Shown one piece after another: positions 48,872 through 57,825 of a stretch of DNA of 64,000 nucleotides (the stretch's first letter is position 1; every line of letters starts with the position of its first letter). The notes below the pieces were generated by a model, which was given only the letters and a program-made list of their open reading frames with translations, did no database searches and was not told the origin of the DNA. The translations under genes were made by a program, and so were the position numbers. This DNA comes from Clostridia bacterium (GTDB lineage Bacteria; Bacillota; Clostridia; Oscillospirales; Acutalibacteraceae): positions 1 to 64,000 of the forward strand of contig JAFRUO010000012.1 in the NCBI GenBank assembly GCA_017438845.1, given 5' to 3'.

Positions 48872-49802
48872 CTTTCTCGGAATTGACACAAGCAACTACA
48901 CAACCTCGGTTGCGGTATATGACAGTGACAGCGAAAGCTTTTTCTTCGGCAAAAAGCTTCTTCCCGTCAAAAGCGGCGAAAAGGGTATAAGGCAAAGCGA
49001 CGCCGTTTTTCATCATACCGTTCAGCTGCCCGAATTACTTGAGGAGCTTTGTCGGGAGAAATTCTCAGCGCTTAAAGCGGTCGGAGTATCCGTATCACCG
49101 ACAGATGAAAAAGGCTCATATATGCCGTGCTTTCTCGCAGGTGCGGCAAACGCAAGGGCAATTTCCGCAGTAACAAAAGTTCCGCTTTTCTGCTTTTCGC
49201 ATCAGCTCGGTCATATTGCAGCGGTAATTGCTACCGAAAAGCGCTTTGATTTACTCGAAAAAGAGTTTATAGCTTTCCATATTTCCGGCGGAACTACTCA
49301 GGCGTTGCTTGTAAAGCCCGATAAGGATAAAATCCTTTCCGTTAAAAAGATAGCCGAGTCCACCGACCTTAAAGCAGGACAGGCTATTGACCGTGCGGGC
49401 GTAATGCTCGGGCTTGATTTTCCTTGCGGAAAAGAGCTGGACGCTCTTTCAAGAAAATCCGAAAGGGTTTTTAATACGAAGCCTTCCGTAAAGGGCAGTG
49501 ACATTTCACTTTCGGGAATTGAAAACAAGTTTAAAAAAATGTTTGATTCCTCCGAAAGGCCGGAGGATATTGCAAAGTTTACTATACAGAGTATTTGCGA
49601 TGCAATCTTGTTAATGGCGCAAAGCCTTGTATTGCAGTACGGAAACCTGCCATTGGTTTTTTCCGGCGGCGTTTCTTCAAACTCACTATTAAGAGAAGTA
49701 ATATGCAGTAAATACAACGCCTTGTTTGCCGGACCCGAATTTTCAACCGATAATGCTGTAGGAATTGCTTATTTAAGCTACTTAAAATATAACGGAGATT
49801 GA
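48864..49802 (+). CDS. Peptidase M22/TsaD-like paralogue
   Basis: The 312-residue protein has the ASKHA fold of TsaD (Kae1) tRNA threonylcarbamoyl transferases: FLGIDTSNYTTSVAVYD at the N-terminus, the metal-binding HxxxH in FSHQLGHIAA, HISGGTTQALLV, then KAGQAIDRAGVMLGLDFPCG and VFSGGVSSNSLLRE. TsaD proteins are usually ~335-345 residues and carry slightly different motifs, so this is probably the shorter paralogue that Clostridia keep in the nusB-xseA region rather than TsaD itself. Role not established. It overlaps nusB by eight bases. Confidence 0.85.
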   Translation: MNSFLGIDTSNYTTSVAVYDSDSESFFFGKKLLPVKSGEKGIRQSDAVFHHTVQLPELLEELCREKFSALKAVGVSVSPTDEKGSYMPCFLAGAANARAISAVTKVPLFCFSHQLGHIAAVIATEKRFDLLEKEFIAFHISGGTTQALLVKPDKDKILSVKKIAESTDLKAGQAIDRAGVMLGLDFPCGKELDALSRKSERVFNTKPSVKGSDISLSGIENKFKKMFDSSERPEDIAKFTIQSICDAILLMAQSLVLQYGNLPLVFSGGVSSNSLLREVICSKYNALFAGPEFSTDNAVGIAYLSYLKYNGD

Positions 49803-49807
49803 TTATT

Positions 49808-51013
49808 TTGACAGACGCTCATCCCGTAATTTATACCGTTTCTCAGTTAAACGGATATGTTAAATCCATTTTTGAAAATGATGATAACCTCAGATATGTA
49901 TACTTGTGCGGTGAAATATCAAATTTTACAAACCACCGCACGGGTCATTTGTATTTTACTTTGAAGGATGAGAACAGTACAATCAGGGCTGTTATGTTTT
50001 CAAGAAATGCTGACAGACTTCGTTTTTTACCCCAAAACAGTATGAAGGTAATTGTTTTCGGGAGGGTTTCTGTTTATGAGCCCTCAGGACAATATCAGTT
50101 TTATGTAGAAAATATGCAGCCTGACGGCGTCGGTGCTCTGGCAATGGCGTTTGAACAGCTAAAGGAAAAGCTTTTTAATGAGGGCTTGTTTGACGCCGCA
50201 CATAAAAAGCCGATTCCTTTATATCCCGAAAAGATCGGCGTTATAACCTCTCCTACGGGAGCTGCCGTTGAGGACATCAGAAATATTCTTTCAAGGCGTT
50301 TTAAATATTCTTCGGTTTTTCTCTATCCTGCTTTGGTTCAGGGCGACGGTGCCGAGGAGGATTTGTGTAAAGGTATACGGTATTTTAACAAAAAGCATGC
50401 AGTTGATGTTATTATTATAGGCAGAGGCGGAGGCTCTCAGGAGGATCTTTGGGCGTTTAATTCCGAGAAGCTTGCAAGAGAGGTTTACGCGTCCGAAATA
50501 CCCGTTATCTCAGCTGTCGGACACGAAACGGATTATACCATTATTGATTTTGTATCCGATTTACGAGCCGAAACTCCGTCGGCAGCGGCTGAATATGCCG
50601 TACCCGACAGCAATGAACAGCTTATCTATCTTGAGTCCGTAAAGAATTCTCTTGCTTCTTTAGTTCGAATAAAGCTGGAAAAGGAAAAGCAAAGGCTTGA
50701 CAGAATGAATTCCGCTCAGATACTTAAAGCCCCGTTGAGGAGCGTTGAAATCAGGCAGTTAAAGCTTGATTCACTGTTTGAAAGCTTAATTACCATTCAG
50801 CAAAACCGACTCAAAAATATGAGAACAGTGCTTTCATCGGATGCCGCAAGGCTAAATGCATTGAGTCCTCTTAATACAATTTCGAGAGGCTATTCGGTCA
50901 CTTTTAAGGACGGGAAAATAATTAAATCCGTAGCTGATATTAACAAAGGCGATTCGCTTCGTTTATGGCTTTCCGACGGCGAGGCGGCATGTACGGTAGA
51001 GGAGATATTATGA
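49808..51013 (+). CDS. xseA: Exodeoxyribonuclease VII large subunit
   Basis: XseA is the catalytic subunit of exonuclease VII, degrading single-stranded DNA. The 401-residue protein has an N-terminal OB fold (YTVSQLNGYVKSIFEND, then CGEISNFTNHRTGHLYFTLK in parts), catalytic-domain motifs IGVITSPTGAAVEDI, IIIGRGGGSQEDLWAFN and SAVGHETDYTI, and a long C-terminal coiled coil. TTG 49808 is preferred since GGAG lies ten bases upstream; TTG 49799 is too close to that site. It follows the M22 gene closely and overlaps xseB by four bases. Confidence 0.95.
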   Translation: MTDAHPVIYTVSQLNGYVKSIFENDDNLRYVYLCGEISNFTNHRTGHLYFTLKDENSTIRAVMFSRNADRLRFLPQNSMKVIVFGRVSVYEPSGQYQFYVENMQPDGVGALAMAFEQLKEKLFNEGLFDAAHKKPIPLYPEKIGVITSPTGAAVEDIRNILSRRFKYSSVFLYPALVQGDGAEEDLCKGIRYFNKKHAVDVIIIGRGGGSQEDLWAFNSEKLAREVYASEIPVISAVGHETDYTIIDFVSDLRAETPSAAAEYAVPDSNEQLIYLESVKNSLASLVRIKLEKEKQRLDRMNSAQILKAPLRSVEIRQLKLDSLFESLITIQQNRLKNMRTVLSSDAARLNALSPLNTISRGYSVTFKDGKIIKSVADINKGDSLRLWLSDGEAACTVEEIL

Positions 51014-51204
51014 AAGAATTAACTTATGAGCAGGCGATTACACGGCTTGAGGAAATAGTACAGAAGCTTGAAAACAGTGAGTCCACACTTGACGAAACAA
51101 TGGAGCTTTTTAAGCAAGGAGTTTCACTTGCCGGCTTGTGTGAAGAAAAGCTGAAAACTGCGGAGCAGCAATTTACCACTCTTTTAAAGGATGAAAAGGA
51201 GTAA
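51010..51204 (+). CDS. xseB: Exodeoxyribonuclease VII small subunit
   Basis: The 64-residue helical protein matches XseB: MKELTYEQAITRLEEIVQKL, ESTLDETMELFKQGVSLA and CEEKLKTAEQQ. Several copies bind the coiled coil of XseA. ATG 51010 overlaps the xseA stop (ATGA) and GGAG lies upstream; an earlier ATG at 50965 lies inside xseA and is rejected. Confidence 0.96.
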   Translation: MKELTYEQAITRLEEIVQKLENSESTLDETMELFKQGVSLAGLCEEKLKTAEQQFTTLLKDEKE

Positions 51205-51207
51205 AAG

Positions 51208-52095
51208 ATGTCAAAATCATACGGCCATGACGAATATGTAGCGCTTATTAACAAAGAGCTGAGTAAAAGACTTTATGAAGTAAAGGACGGTCAGACGCTG
51301 ATTACCGATGCGATGCGCTACAGTCTTGAAAACGGCGGCAAGCGTGTAAGACCGGTGCTGACGCTTGAATTCTGTCGTGTTTGCGGAGCTGATGCACTTC
51401 AGGCGCTCAGCTTTGCTTGTGCGGTTGAAATGATTCATACCTATTCTCTTATTCATGACGATTTACCGTGTATGGATAATGACGATTTTCGTCGGGGCAA
51501 GCCCTCATGCCATAAACAATTCGGCGAGGAATATGCTTTGCTTGCAGGTGACGGGCTTCTTACGCTTGCGTTTGAAACAGCGCTTTCCTGTGATGAAAGA
51601 ACAGATAAGGCGAATGTTATTAAAGCGGTGAAATTGTTATCGCATCTCGCAGGCGTTTCAGGCATGGTAGGCGGTCAGGTTCTTGACCTGCAGTCAGAGG
51701 GGACAAGCCCCACGCTTGAAAAATTACAGACTATTGACCGGCTTAAAACCGGAGCTCTTATAAAAGCTTCGGTTCTGTTAGGACTTTTTGCCGCCAATGA
51801 GACTGACGATGCAAAGCTTAAAGCTGCAGAGGAATATGCAGAATGTATCGGCGTTGCCTTCCAGATCCGGGACGATATTCTTGATATTACAAGCGATTCC
51901 GAAACTCTCGGTAAACCGGTCGGAAGCGACGTAAAGAACGATAAAATAACATATGTTTCCCTGATGGGAATTGATAAGGCGAAAAAAGAGGTTGACAGAC
52001 TTACCGAAAAAGCTATAAAATCTCTTGAGGCATTTGATGAGGATGTCAGCTTCTTAAAGGATTTTGCATTAAAGCTTGCAAAGAGAAATAAATAA
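51208..52095 (+). CDS. ispA: Polyprenyl (farnesyl/geranyl) diphosphate synthase
   Basis: IspA condenses isopentenyl diphosphate with allylic diphosphates to farnesyl diphosphate for quinone-independent isoprenoids such as the undecaprenyl carrier. The 295-residue protein has GGKRVRPVL, the first Asp-rich motif LIHDDLPCMDNDDFRRGKPS, the helix GDGLLTLAFE, KTGALIKAS and the second Asp-rich motif IRDDILD followed by LGKPVGSD. It starts three bases after xseB and is 15 bases from dxs, the enzyme that opens the same pathway. Confidence 0.95.
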   Translation: MSKSYGHDEYVALINKELSKRLYEVKDGQTLITDAMRYSLENGGKRVRPVLTLEFCRVCGADALQALSFACAVEMIHTYSLIHDDLPCMDNDDFRRGKPSCHKQFGEEYALLAGDGLLTLAFETALSCDERTDKANVIKAVKLLSHLAGVSGMVGGQVLDLQSEGTSPTLEKLQTIDRLKTGALIKASVLLGLFAANETDDAKLKAAEEYAECIGVAFQIRDDILDITSDSETLGKPVGSDVKNDKITYVSLMGIDKAKKEVDRLTEKAIKSLEAFDEDVSFLKDFALKLAKRNK

Positions 52096-52110
52096 TTCCA
52101 GAGGTGTCTA

Positions 52111-53961
52111 ATGGAGTTTTTAAATAATATTAATACTCCCGAGGATGTAAAAAAACTTGATAAAAAGGATTTACCCAAGCTTGCTGACGAGTGCAGACAG
52201 GTTTTAATTGATACTGTTTCAAAAAACGGTGGACATTTAGCCTCAAACCTCGGCGTTGTTGAGCTTACAATAGCTCTTCACAGAATGTTCAGCTCGCCTA
52301 ACGATAAAATAATCTGGGATGTCGGGCATCAGTGCTACACGCATAAGCTTCTTACGGGAAGATATAATGATTTTGAAACTATCAGAACCGAAAACGGACT
52401 TTCGGGCTTTACAAAGCCATCGGAAAGTGAGCACGATATTTTTTACAGCGGACATTCAAGCGTATCTATTTCGCAGGCGCTCGGCGTTGCGATAGCAAAC
52501 AGCCTCTCAAACGAGAAAAACACTACTGTTGCCGTAATCGGTGACGGTGCACTAACGGGCGGTCTTGCCTATGAAGCGCTTAACAATGCAGGAAGAAAAG
52601 GAAAAAGGCTTATTGTTATTCTGAATGATAATGAGATGTCAATTTCTAAAAATGTAGGCTCGGTTGCCAAGTATCTTGCCGTAATCCGTTCTACACCGAG
52701 GTACTATAAGATGAAGGCAACGACCGAGCGTATTTTAAATCATATCCCGCTTATCGGAAAAAGAATGTCGGGCGTTTTGTTTAAAGTCAAAACACGTTTT
52801 AAAAATATGCTTTATAAGAGCACTTTTTTTGAAGATCTCGGCTTTCGCTATATGGGACCGATTGACGGACACAATATTGACCAGCTTTGCGACGCGCTTC
52901 AGACGGCTAAGCTTGTTAAAAGCATGCCTGTTTTACTGCATATTAATACCGTAAAGGGTAAGGGCTATGATTTCGCTGAAAAGGACCCGAGTGAATTTCA
53001 CGGAGTATCAAAGTTTAATATTGATACCGGCGAGCCAAATTATACTTCAACCAATTTTTCAAACGAGTTTGGTGAGCTGATATGTGAATTAGCCTCAAAG
53101 GATAAACGCATCTGTGCAGTTACTGCCGCGATGAGTCTCGGAACAGGGCTGGAAAAATTCAAGCAGGAATATCCGCAGAGATTTTTTGACGTAGGTATTG
53201 CGGAGGAGCATGCAGTTACTTTTTCGGCAGGACTTGCAAGGGGAGGTCTTGTACCTGTTTTTGCGGTTTATTCAACCTTCCTTCAGCGCTGCTTTGACCA
53301 GCTCGTTCATGACGGAACAATGCAGAATCAACATATGATTATAGCTGTTGACCGCGCAGGCTTTGTCGGCGAGGACGGTATTTCTCATCAGGGTATACTT
53401 GACGCTTCTTTTTTAAATAGTATCCCTCTGATGAAAATATATTCTCCGAGTAACTATGAAGAGCTTCGTCATTGCTTTGTAAATGCTATTTATCATGACG
53501 ATGGTGTAATTGCTATCAGATATCCGAGAGGCACCGAAAAACAGATTCCGGACGGAGTTACCGTCGACAATGATTATTACTGTATTTTCGGAAACGAAAA
53601 AGCCGACAACGTTATTGTTACCTACGGAAGGGAATATGCAAATGCCGTTAAGGCTTGTCAGAGGCTGAATTCCGACGGTAAAAGCTTTTGTGTATTGAAA
53701 CTCAAAAGGATTAAACCGATTGACGAAAACGCCGTTAAGGCTGTATTAAATGCCAATAACGTTATTTTCTTTGAGGAAGGCATAAGAAGCGGAGGCATTG
53801 CGGAGAGCTTTGCTTCCAAGCTACTTGAAAATAACGCTGTCGGTAACTACCGAATTGTTGCCGTAAACGATGAATTCGTCGAACACGCAAGTGTTCCGAG
53901 ACTTTTTGTTAAATACTCACTTGACGAGGACGGCATATACAGGATATGCTCGGAGATATAA
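52111..53961 (+). CDS. dxs: 1-deoxy-D-xylulose-5-phosphate synthase
   Basis: Dxs joins pyruvate and glyceraldehyde 3-phosphate in the first step of the MEP isoprenoid pathway, using thiamine diphosphate. The 616-residue protein has GGHLASNLGVVELTIALH, WDVGHQCYTHKLLTGR, the ThDP-binding GDGALTGGLAYEALNNAG, VAEEHAV-type IAEEHAVTFSAGLA with the catalytic Glu, and DRAGFVGEDGISHQG. Length and motifs are typical. It sits between ispA and tlyA. Confidence 0.97.
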   Translation: MEFLNNINTPEDVKKLDKKDLPKLADECRQVLIDTVSKNGGHLASNLGVVELTIALHRMFSSPNDKIIWDVGHQCYTHKLLTGRYNDFETIRTENGLSGFTKPSESEHDIFYSGHSSVSISQALGVAIANSLSNEKNTTVAVIGDGALTGGLAYEALNNAGRKGKRLIVILNDNEMSISKNVGSVAKYLAVIRSTPRYYKMKATTERILNHIPLIGKRMSGVLFKVKTRFKNMLYKSTFFEDLGFRYMGPIDGHNIDQLCDALQTAKLVKSMPVLLHINTVKGKGYDFAEKDPSEFHGVSKFNIDTGEPNYTSTNFSNEFGELICELASKDKRICAVTAAMSLGTGLEKFKQEYPQRFFDVGIAEEHAVTFSAGLARGGLVPVFAVYSTFLQRCFDQLVHDGTMQNQHMIIAVDRAGFVGEDGISHQGILDASFLNSIPLMKIYSPSNYEELRHCFVNAIYHDDGVIAIRYPRGTEKQIPDGVTVDNDYYCIFGNEKADNVIVTYGREYANAVKACQRLNSDGKSFCVLKLKRIKPIDENAVKAVLNANNVIFFEEGIRSGGIAESFASKLLENNAVGNYRIVAVNDEFVEHASVPRLFVKYSLDEDGIYRICSEI

Positions 53962-53962
53962 T

Positions 53963-54775
53963 ATGGCTAAGCAGATAAAACGTCTTGACACCGCCCTTGC
54001 GGAAATGGGTTTGTGCGAAACCCGCTCAAAAGCAGGCGCTCTTATAATGGCGGGTCAGGTATATGTTAATAATCAAAAGGTCACAAAGGCGGGCTACGCA
54101 TTAAAGGATGACGACAAAATCGAGGTTAGAGGCGAAAAGCTTCCTTATGTCAGCCGAGGCGGCTTAAAGCTTGAAAAGGCTGTTAAGGAATTTGGGCTTT
54201 CCCTTAAAGGCTCAGTTTGCATGGATATAGGCGCTTCTACCGGTGGGTTTACCGACTGTATGCTTCAAAACGGGGCAAAAAAGGTTTACTCTGTCGACGT
54301 CGGTTACGGTCAACTTGCCTGGAAGCTCAGAAGCGATGAAAGAGTTGTTAATATGGAAAGGACTAATTTCCGTTTTCTTACAATTAACGACATTGACGAA
54401 TATTTGGATTTTGCAAGCGTCGACGTTTCTTTTATCTCTTTAAAAATCATTTTACCTGTTCTTTTCTCACTTCTTAAAGACGGCGCTTCTGCGGTTTGTC
54501 TTATCAAGCCTCAATTTGAAGCCGGCAGAGATAAAGTCGGAAAGAAGGGCGTCGTAAGAGATTCTGAGGTGCACGTTCAAGTTGTAAAAACTATAGTTGA
54601 TTTTGCACGGGAAACAGGCTTTACCGTTTCGAAAATCAGCTTTTCACCTATAAAGGGACCTGAAGGCAATATTGAATACCTTATGTATATTAAGAAAACT
54701 CACGGTGACAGTACTGTTTCCGAAGAAGAAATTGAAAGTCTTGTTGCTCTTTCGCATGAAAAGCTGAATGCTTGA
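53963..54775 (+). CDS. tlyA: TlyA-family rRNA 2'-O-methyltransferase
   Basis: The 270-residue protein has an N-terminal S4 RNA-binding domain (RLDTALAEMGLCETRSKAGA) and an FtsJ-type methyltransferase domain with the SAM motif MDIGASTGGFTDCML, VDVGYGQLAW and VDVSFISLK. The family methylates rRNA with S-adenosylmethionine and has been called hemolysin A. ATG 53963 is chosen because GGAG lies upstream and the S4 domain starts here; the longer frame runs into dxs. It is followed by nadK eight bases later. Confidence 0.93.
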   Translation: MAKQIKRLDTALAEMGLCETRSKAGALIMAGQVYVNNQKVTKAGYALKDDDKIEVRGEKLPYVSRGGLKLEKAVKEFGLSLKGSVCMDIGASTGGFTDCMLQNGAKKVYSVDVGYGQLAWKLRSDERVVNMERTNFRFLTINDIDEYLDFASVDVSFISLKIILPVLFSLLKDGASAVCLIKPQFEAGRDKVGKKGVVRDSEVHVQVVKTIVDFARETGFTVSKISFSPIKGPEGNIEYLMYIKKTHGDSTVSEEEIESLVALSHEKLNA

Positions 54776-54783
54776 GGTGTAGT

Positions 54784-55644
54784 ATGAAAATAGCGATTTT
54801 GCCAAACTTAACCAGAGAAAATGCTCGTCAGGTTACAATGAAACTATGTGCTTTTTTAAAAGAAAACGGTATAGAATATTTTTTTGAAAAAAGTCTTTTA
54901 AACGAGTTCGGAGAAGGTCAAACATACCTTGACGACGGCGAGCTTTTTTCTATAAGCGATATAGTTATTGCAATCGGCGGTGACGGTACGATTATACATG
55001 CCGCTAAAAAGGCTTATAAGTTTTCAAAGCCTATTCTCGGAATTAATGCAGGAAATCTTGCCTTTATGGCAGGACTTGAGGAGCATGAAATTGAGCTTCT
55101 TTCCTGCCTGTCAGACAACAGCTATAAAACCGATAAACGAATGCTGCTTGAGATGAACGCTTTTGACAAAAACGGAAAGCTTATCTACAATGAGGATTTT
55201 TGTCTGAATGATGTTGTAATCGCAAGGGGAGAGATGATTAAGCTGATAAGGCTTAACGTTTCGTGCGACGGTGAAAACATTAACGAGTATTATGCCGACG
55301 GCATTATTATTTCAACCCCCACGGGTACCACCGCATATTCTCTTTCCGCAGGCGGTCCCGTTGTTGACCCGAGAATTGAAAGTATCGTGCTTACGCCGAT
55401 TTGTACTCATTCGCTTTTCGCCCGTTCAATCATATTTGATTCGGATTCGGAAATCTGCGTAACGGTACCCGAAACCGAAAAGGAGGAAATCTGTATTTCC
55501 TGCGACGGAGACGATTCCGTTATTATTCCGGCGGGAAGCAGAATAATAATAAAAAAATCATCTGATTTTGCTGAATTCATCAGAATTAAAAACGACTCAT
55601 TTATTGACGTACTGAACAGTAAACTTGCTCAGAGGAGGATGTAG
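54784..55644 (+). CDS. nadK: NAD kinase
   Basis: NadK phosphorylates NAD to NADP with ATP or polyphosphate. The 286-residue protein has the GGDGT motif (VIAIGGDGTIIHAAKK), GINAGNLAFMA, the NE-type LNDVVIARGE and the conserved ADGIIISTPTGTTAYSLSAG. ATG 54784 has GAGGTG at 54774-54779; an earlier start at 54772 overlaps tlyA and lacks a site. It precedes argR by two bases. Confidence 0.95.
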   Translation: MKIAILPNLTRENARQVTMKLCAFLKENGIEYFFEKSLLNEFGEGQTYLDDGELFSISDIVIAIGGDGTIIHAAKKAYKFSKPILGINAGNLAFMAGLEEHEIELLSCLSDNSYKTDKRMLLEMNAFDKNGKLIYNEDFCLNDVVIARGEMIKLIRLNVSCDGENINEYYADGIIISTPTGTTAYSLSAGGPVVDPRIESIVLTPICTHSLFARSIIFDSDSEICVTVPETEKEEICISCDGDDSVIIPAGSRIIIKKSSDFAEFIRIKNDSFIDVLNSKLAQRRM

Positions 55645-55646
55645 AT

Positions 55647-56096
55647 ATGAAAAGGAAAAGACACGAATTAATACTCAGACTCATTAAGGAATTTGAAATC
55701 TCAACTCAGGAGGAGCTGCTTGAAAAGCTCCTTGAAAACGGCTTCAGCGTTACACAGGCTACTGTTTCACGTGATATCAACGAGCTTCATTTAATAAAGG
55801 TACAGGGCAAGGTCGGTCAGAAATATGCTCTCAATGAGCAGAATTCTCATAATATCAGTAAATTCCATTCGATTTTCTCACAGTCCGTAATCAGTGTTGA
55901 TGTTGGCGGAAATATCTGTTGCGTCAAGTGTTTTGCAGGGACTGCTAATGCCGCTGCCGCTACTATTGACGCCATCAATTATCCCGAGGTCATCGGCACG
56001 CTTGCAGGTGACGACACACTTTTCGTGCTTTTAAAAACCGAGGCAGCCGCTGTCAGCTTTAAGGATAAAATACTTGCGTTTATCAGAGAGGGTTAA
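55647..56096 (+). CDS. argR: Arginine repressor
   Basis: ArgR/AhrC controls arginine genes as an arginine-bound hexamer. The 149-residue protein has the winged-helix N-terminus (RHELILRLIKEFEISTQEEL, then VTQATVSRDINELHLIKV) and the C-terminal oligomerisation and arginine-binding domain with GTANAAAATIDAINYPEVIG and AGDDTLFVLLKT. AGGAGG precedes the ATG. Its place between nadK and recN matches Bacillus gene order. Confidence 0.96.
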   Translation: MKRKRHELILRLIKEFEISTQEELLEKLLENGFSVTQATVSRDINELHLIKVQGKVGQKYALNEQNSHNISKFHSIFSQSVISVDVGGNICCVKCFAGTANAAAATIDAINYPEVIGTLAGDDTLFVLLKTEAAAVSFKDKILAFIREG

Positions 56097-56098
56097 CA

Positions 56099-57775
56099 AT
56101 GCTTTCTTATCTGCAAATCGAAAATGTAGCCATCATTAAAGAGGCTGTCATCAACCTGGGTGACGGCTTTAATGTAATGACGGGTGAAACCGGCGCAGGT
56201 AAGTCGATTATAATTGATTCTATTAATGCAGTGCTCGGCGAAAGGACCTCGAGAGAGCTTATAAGGACGGGCTGCGACTACGCAAAGGTCGAGGCTGTTT
56301 TTTATGAAAATAACGCTCAGACCAACGCCTGCCTTGAAGAGCTCGGAATACCCTGCGAAGCCGACGGTGAAATATTAATCAGCAGGAAAATGACGCCTGA
56401 CGGAAAAAACATCTGTAAAATCAACGGTGAAAACGCTACTGTTTCCATGCTCAAAAGACTCGGCTGCTTGCTTGTGAATATTCACGGTCAGGCAGATAAT
56501 CAGTCTTTGCTTAATTCTGAATTACACCTTTCATACGTTGACAGTGTAGCGGGCAATAATACCTTACTTGAGGACTATGTAAACTGTTATAACGAATACA
56601 CATACGTCAGGTCACGGCTTCAGAAGCTCAATACCGACGAGGAAATGAAGCTCAGAAGGCTTGACATTTTAAACTATCAGATTAACGAAATTGAAAAAGC
56701 GGATATTACCGAGGGTGAATATGACTCTTTAAAACAAAAACAGGCATTTTTTAGAAACGCCGAAAAGCTTGCTTCATCCTTGAATAACGCTTATTTTGCA
56801 CTCAACGGGGACGGGGACAGCGAGGGCGCCGTTTCACTCGGATTTTCCTCTGCAAACAGTCTTTCCTCCTGCTCCGATATTAACGATAATATAAATGAGA
56901 TTTCAAAGAAAATTGAAAACAGCGCTTATCTTTTAAGCGAATGCTCCGACGAAATCAAAGAGCTTATCGATTCTCTCGACTTCAGCGAGGCTGACATCAA
57001 TGCCGTTGAGGAAAGGCTTGATGAGCTTTATAACATTTTCCGCAAATACGGAAAGACGGATGAAGAGGTTCTTGCTTTTTATAAAAATGCCGTTGAGGAA
57101 AGAGGCTCAATCGAAAATGCTGACGAGCTTCGCATAAAGCTTGAAAAAGAGCTTAATGAACTTTATAACAAAGCATATAAAAAGGCGGAGGTTTTATCCG
57201 AAGCAAGGAAAAAAGCAGGCGAAAGCTTCTGCAAGGCAGTAAAAAAAGAACTCAGCTATCTTGATATGCCTTCCGTTGAGCTTTATCTTAATATGAACAA
57301 AACAGAGCTTACCGACAGGGGAATCGACGACGTTGAGTTTTATCTTTCCGCAAACGTCGGCGAAGAGCCTAAGCCACTAAGCAAGATTGCTTCGGGCGGC
57401 GAGCTTTCAAGAATTATGCTTGCGATAAAATGCGTCCTTTCCGAAAAGGATAAAATCAACACGCTTGTGTTTGATGAGGTTGACACGGGCGTCAGCGGCT
57501 CTGCGGCGCAGAAAATTGCCGTCAAGCTAAAAGAGCTTTCTGAAACTCATCAGGTTATCTGCGTGACGCATCTTGCCCCGATTGCAAGCTATGCGGACAG
57601 CCATCTTCTGATAACCAAATCGGAGAGGGAAGGCAAGACTTATACTCAGCTTGAAAAGCTTGATACAAAGCAGAGAGTCAACGAGCTTGCAAGAATTATG
57701 GGCGGTAACGACGTTTCCGAGCTTATGCTTAAAAACGCCGAGGAAATGCTGATAAAATCGGGCGTAATAAGTTGA
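56099..57775 (+). CDS. recN: DNA repair protein RecN
   Basis: RecN is an SMC-like ATPase acting on double-strand breaks. The 558-residue protein has Walker A GETGAGKS (29-36) after ENVAIIKEA, the NIHGQADNQSLL motif, a central coiled coil (~155-370), the ABC signature LSKIASGGELSRIMLAIK and Walker B LVFDEVDTGVSG, with ICVTHLAPIASYADSH at the end. In Bacillus recN is followed by spoIVB and spo0A; here tyrS follows instead. The tyrS promoter overlaps its stop codon. Confidence 0.96.
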   Translation: MLSYLQIENVAIIKEAVINLGDGFNVMTGETGAGKSIIIDSINAVLGERTSRELIRTGCDYAKVEAVFYENNAQTNACLEELGIPCEADGEILISRKMTPDGKNICKINGENATVSMLKRLGCLLVNIHGQADNQSLLNSELHLSYVDSVAGNNTLLEDYVNCYNEYTYVRSRLQKLNTDEEMKLRRLDILNYQINEIEKADITEGEYDSLKQKQAFFRNAEKLASSLNNAYFALNGDGDSEGAVSLGFSSANSLSSCSDINDNINEISKKIENSAYLLSECSDEIKELIDSLDFSEADINAVEERLDELYNIFRKYGKTDEEVLAFYKNAVEERGSIENADELRIKLEKELNELYNKAYKKAEVLSEARKKAGESFCKAVKKELSYLDMPSVELYLNMNKTELTDRGIDDVEFYLSANVGEEPKPLSKIASGGELSRIMLAIKCVLSEKDKINTLVFDEVDTGVSGSAAQKIAVKLKELSETHQVICVTHLAPIASYADSHLLITKSEREGKTYTQLEKLDTKQRVNELARIMGGNDVSELMLKNAEEMLIKSGVIS

Positions 57776-57799
57776 CATTTATTTTTATTATTGTATAAT
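57772..57799 (+). promoter_or_regulatory. Sigma-A-type promoter of tyrS
   Basis: A perfect TTGACA (57772-57777) overlapping the recN stop and a perfect TATAAT (57794-57799) are 16 bases apart. The leader is only about 20 bases, so no T-box fits. Confidence 0.85.
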
Positions 57800-57825
57800 A
57801 CAGAAAGCAATTGGAGGTTTAAAAT

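Noticed and set aside
57776..57825. T-box leader for tyrS
   Set aside because: The perfect promoter leaves only about 20 bases of leader, too short for a T-box.
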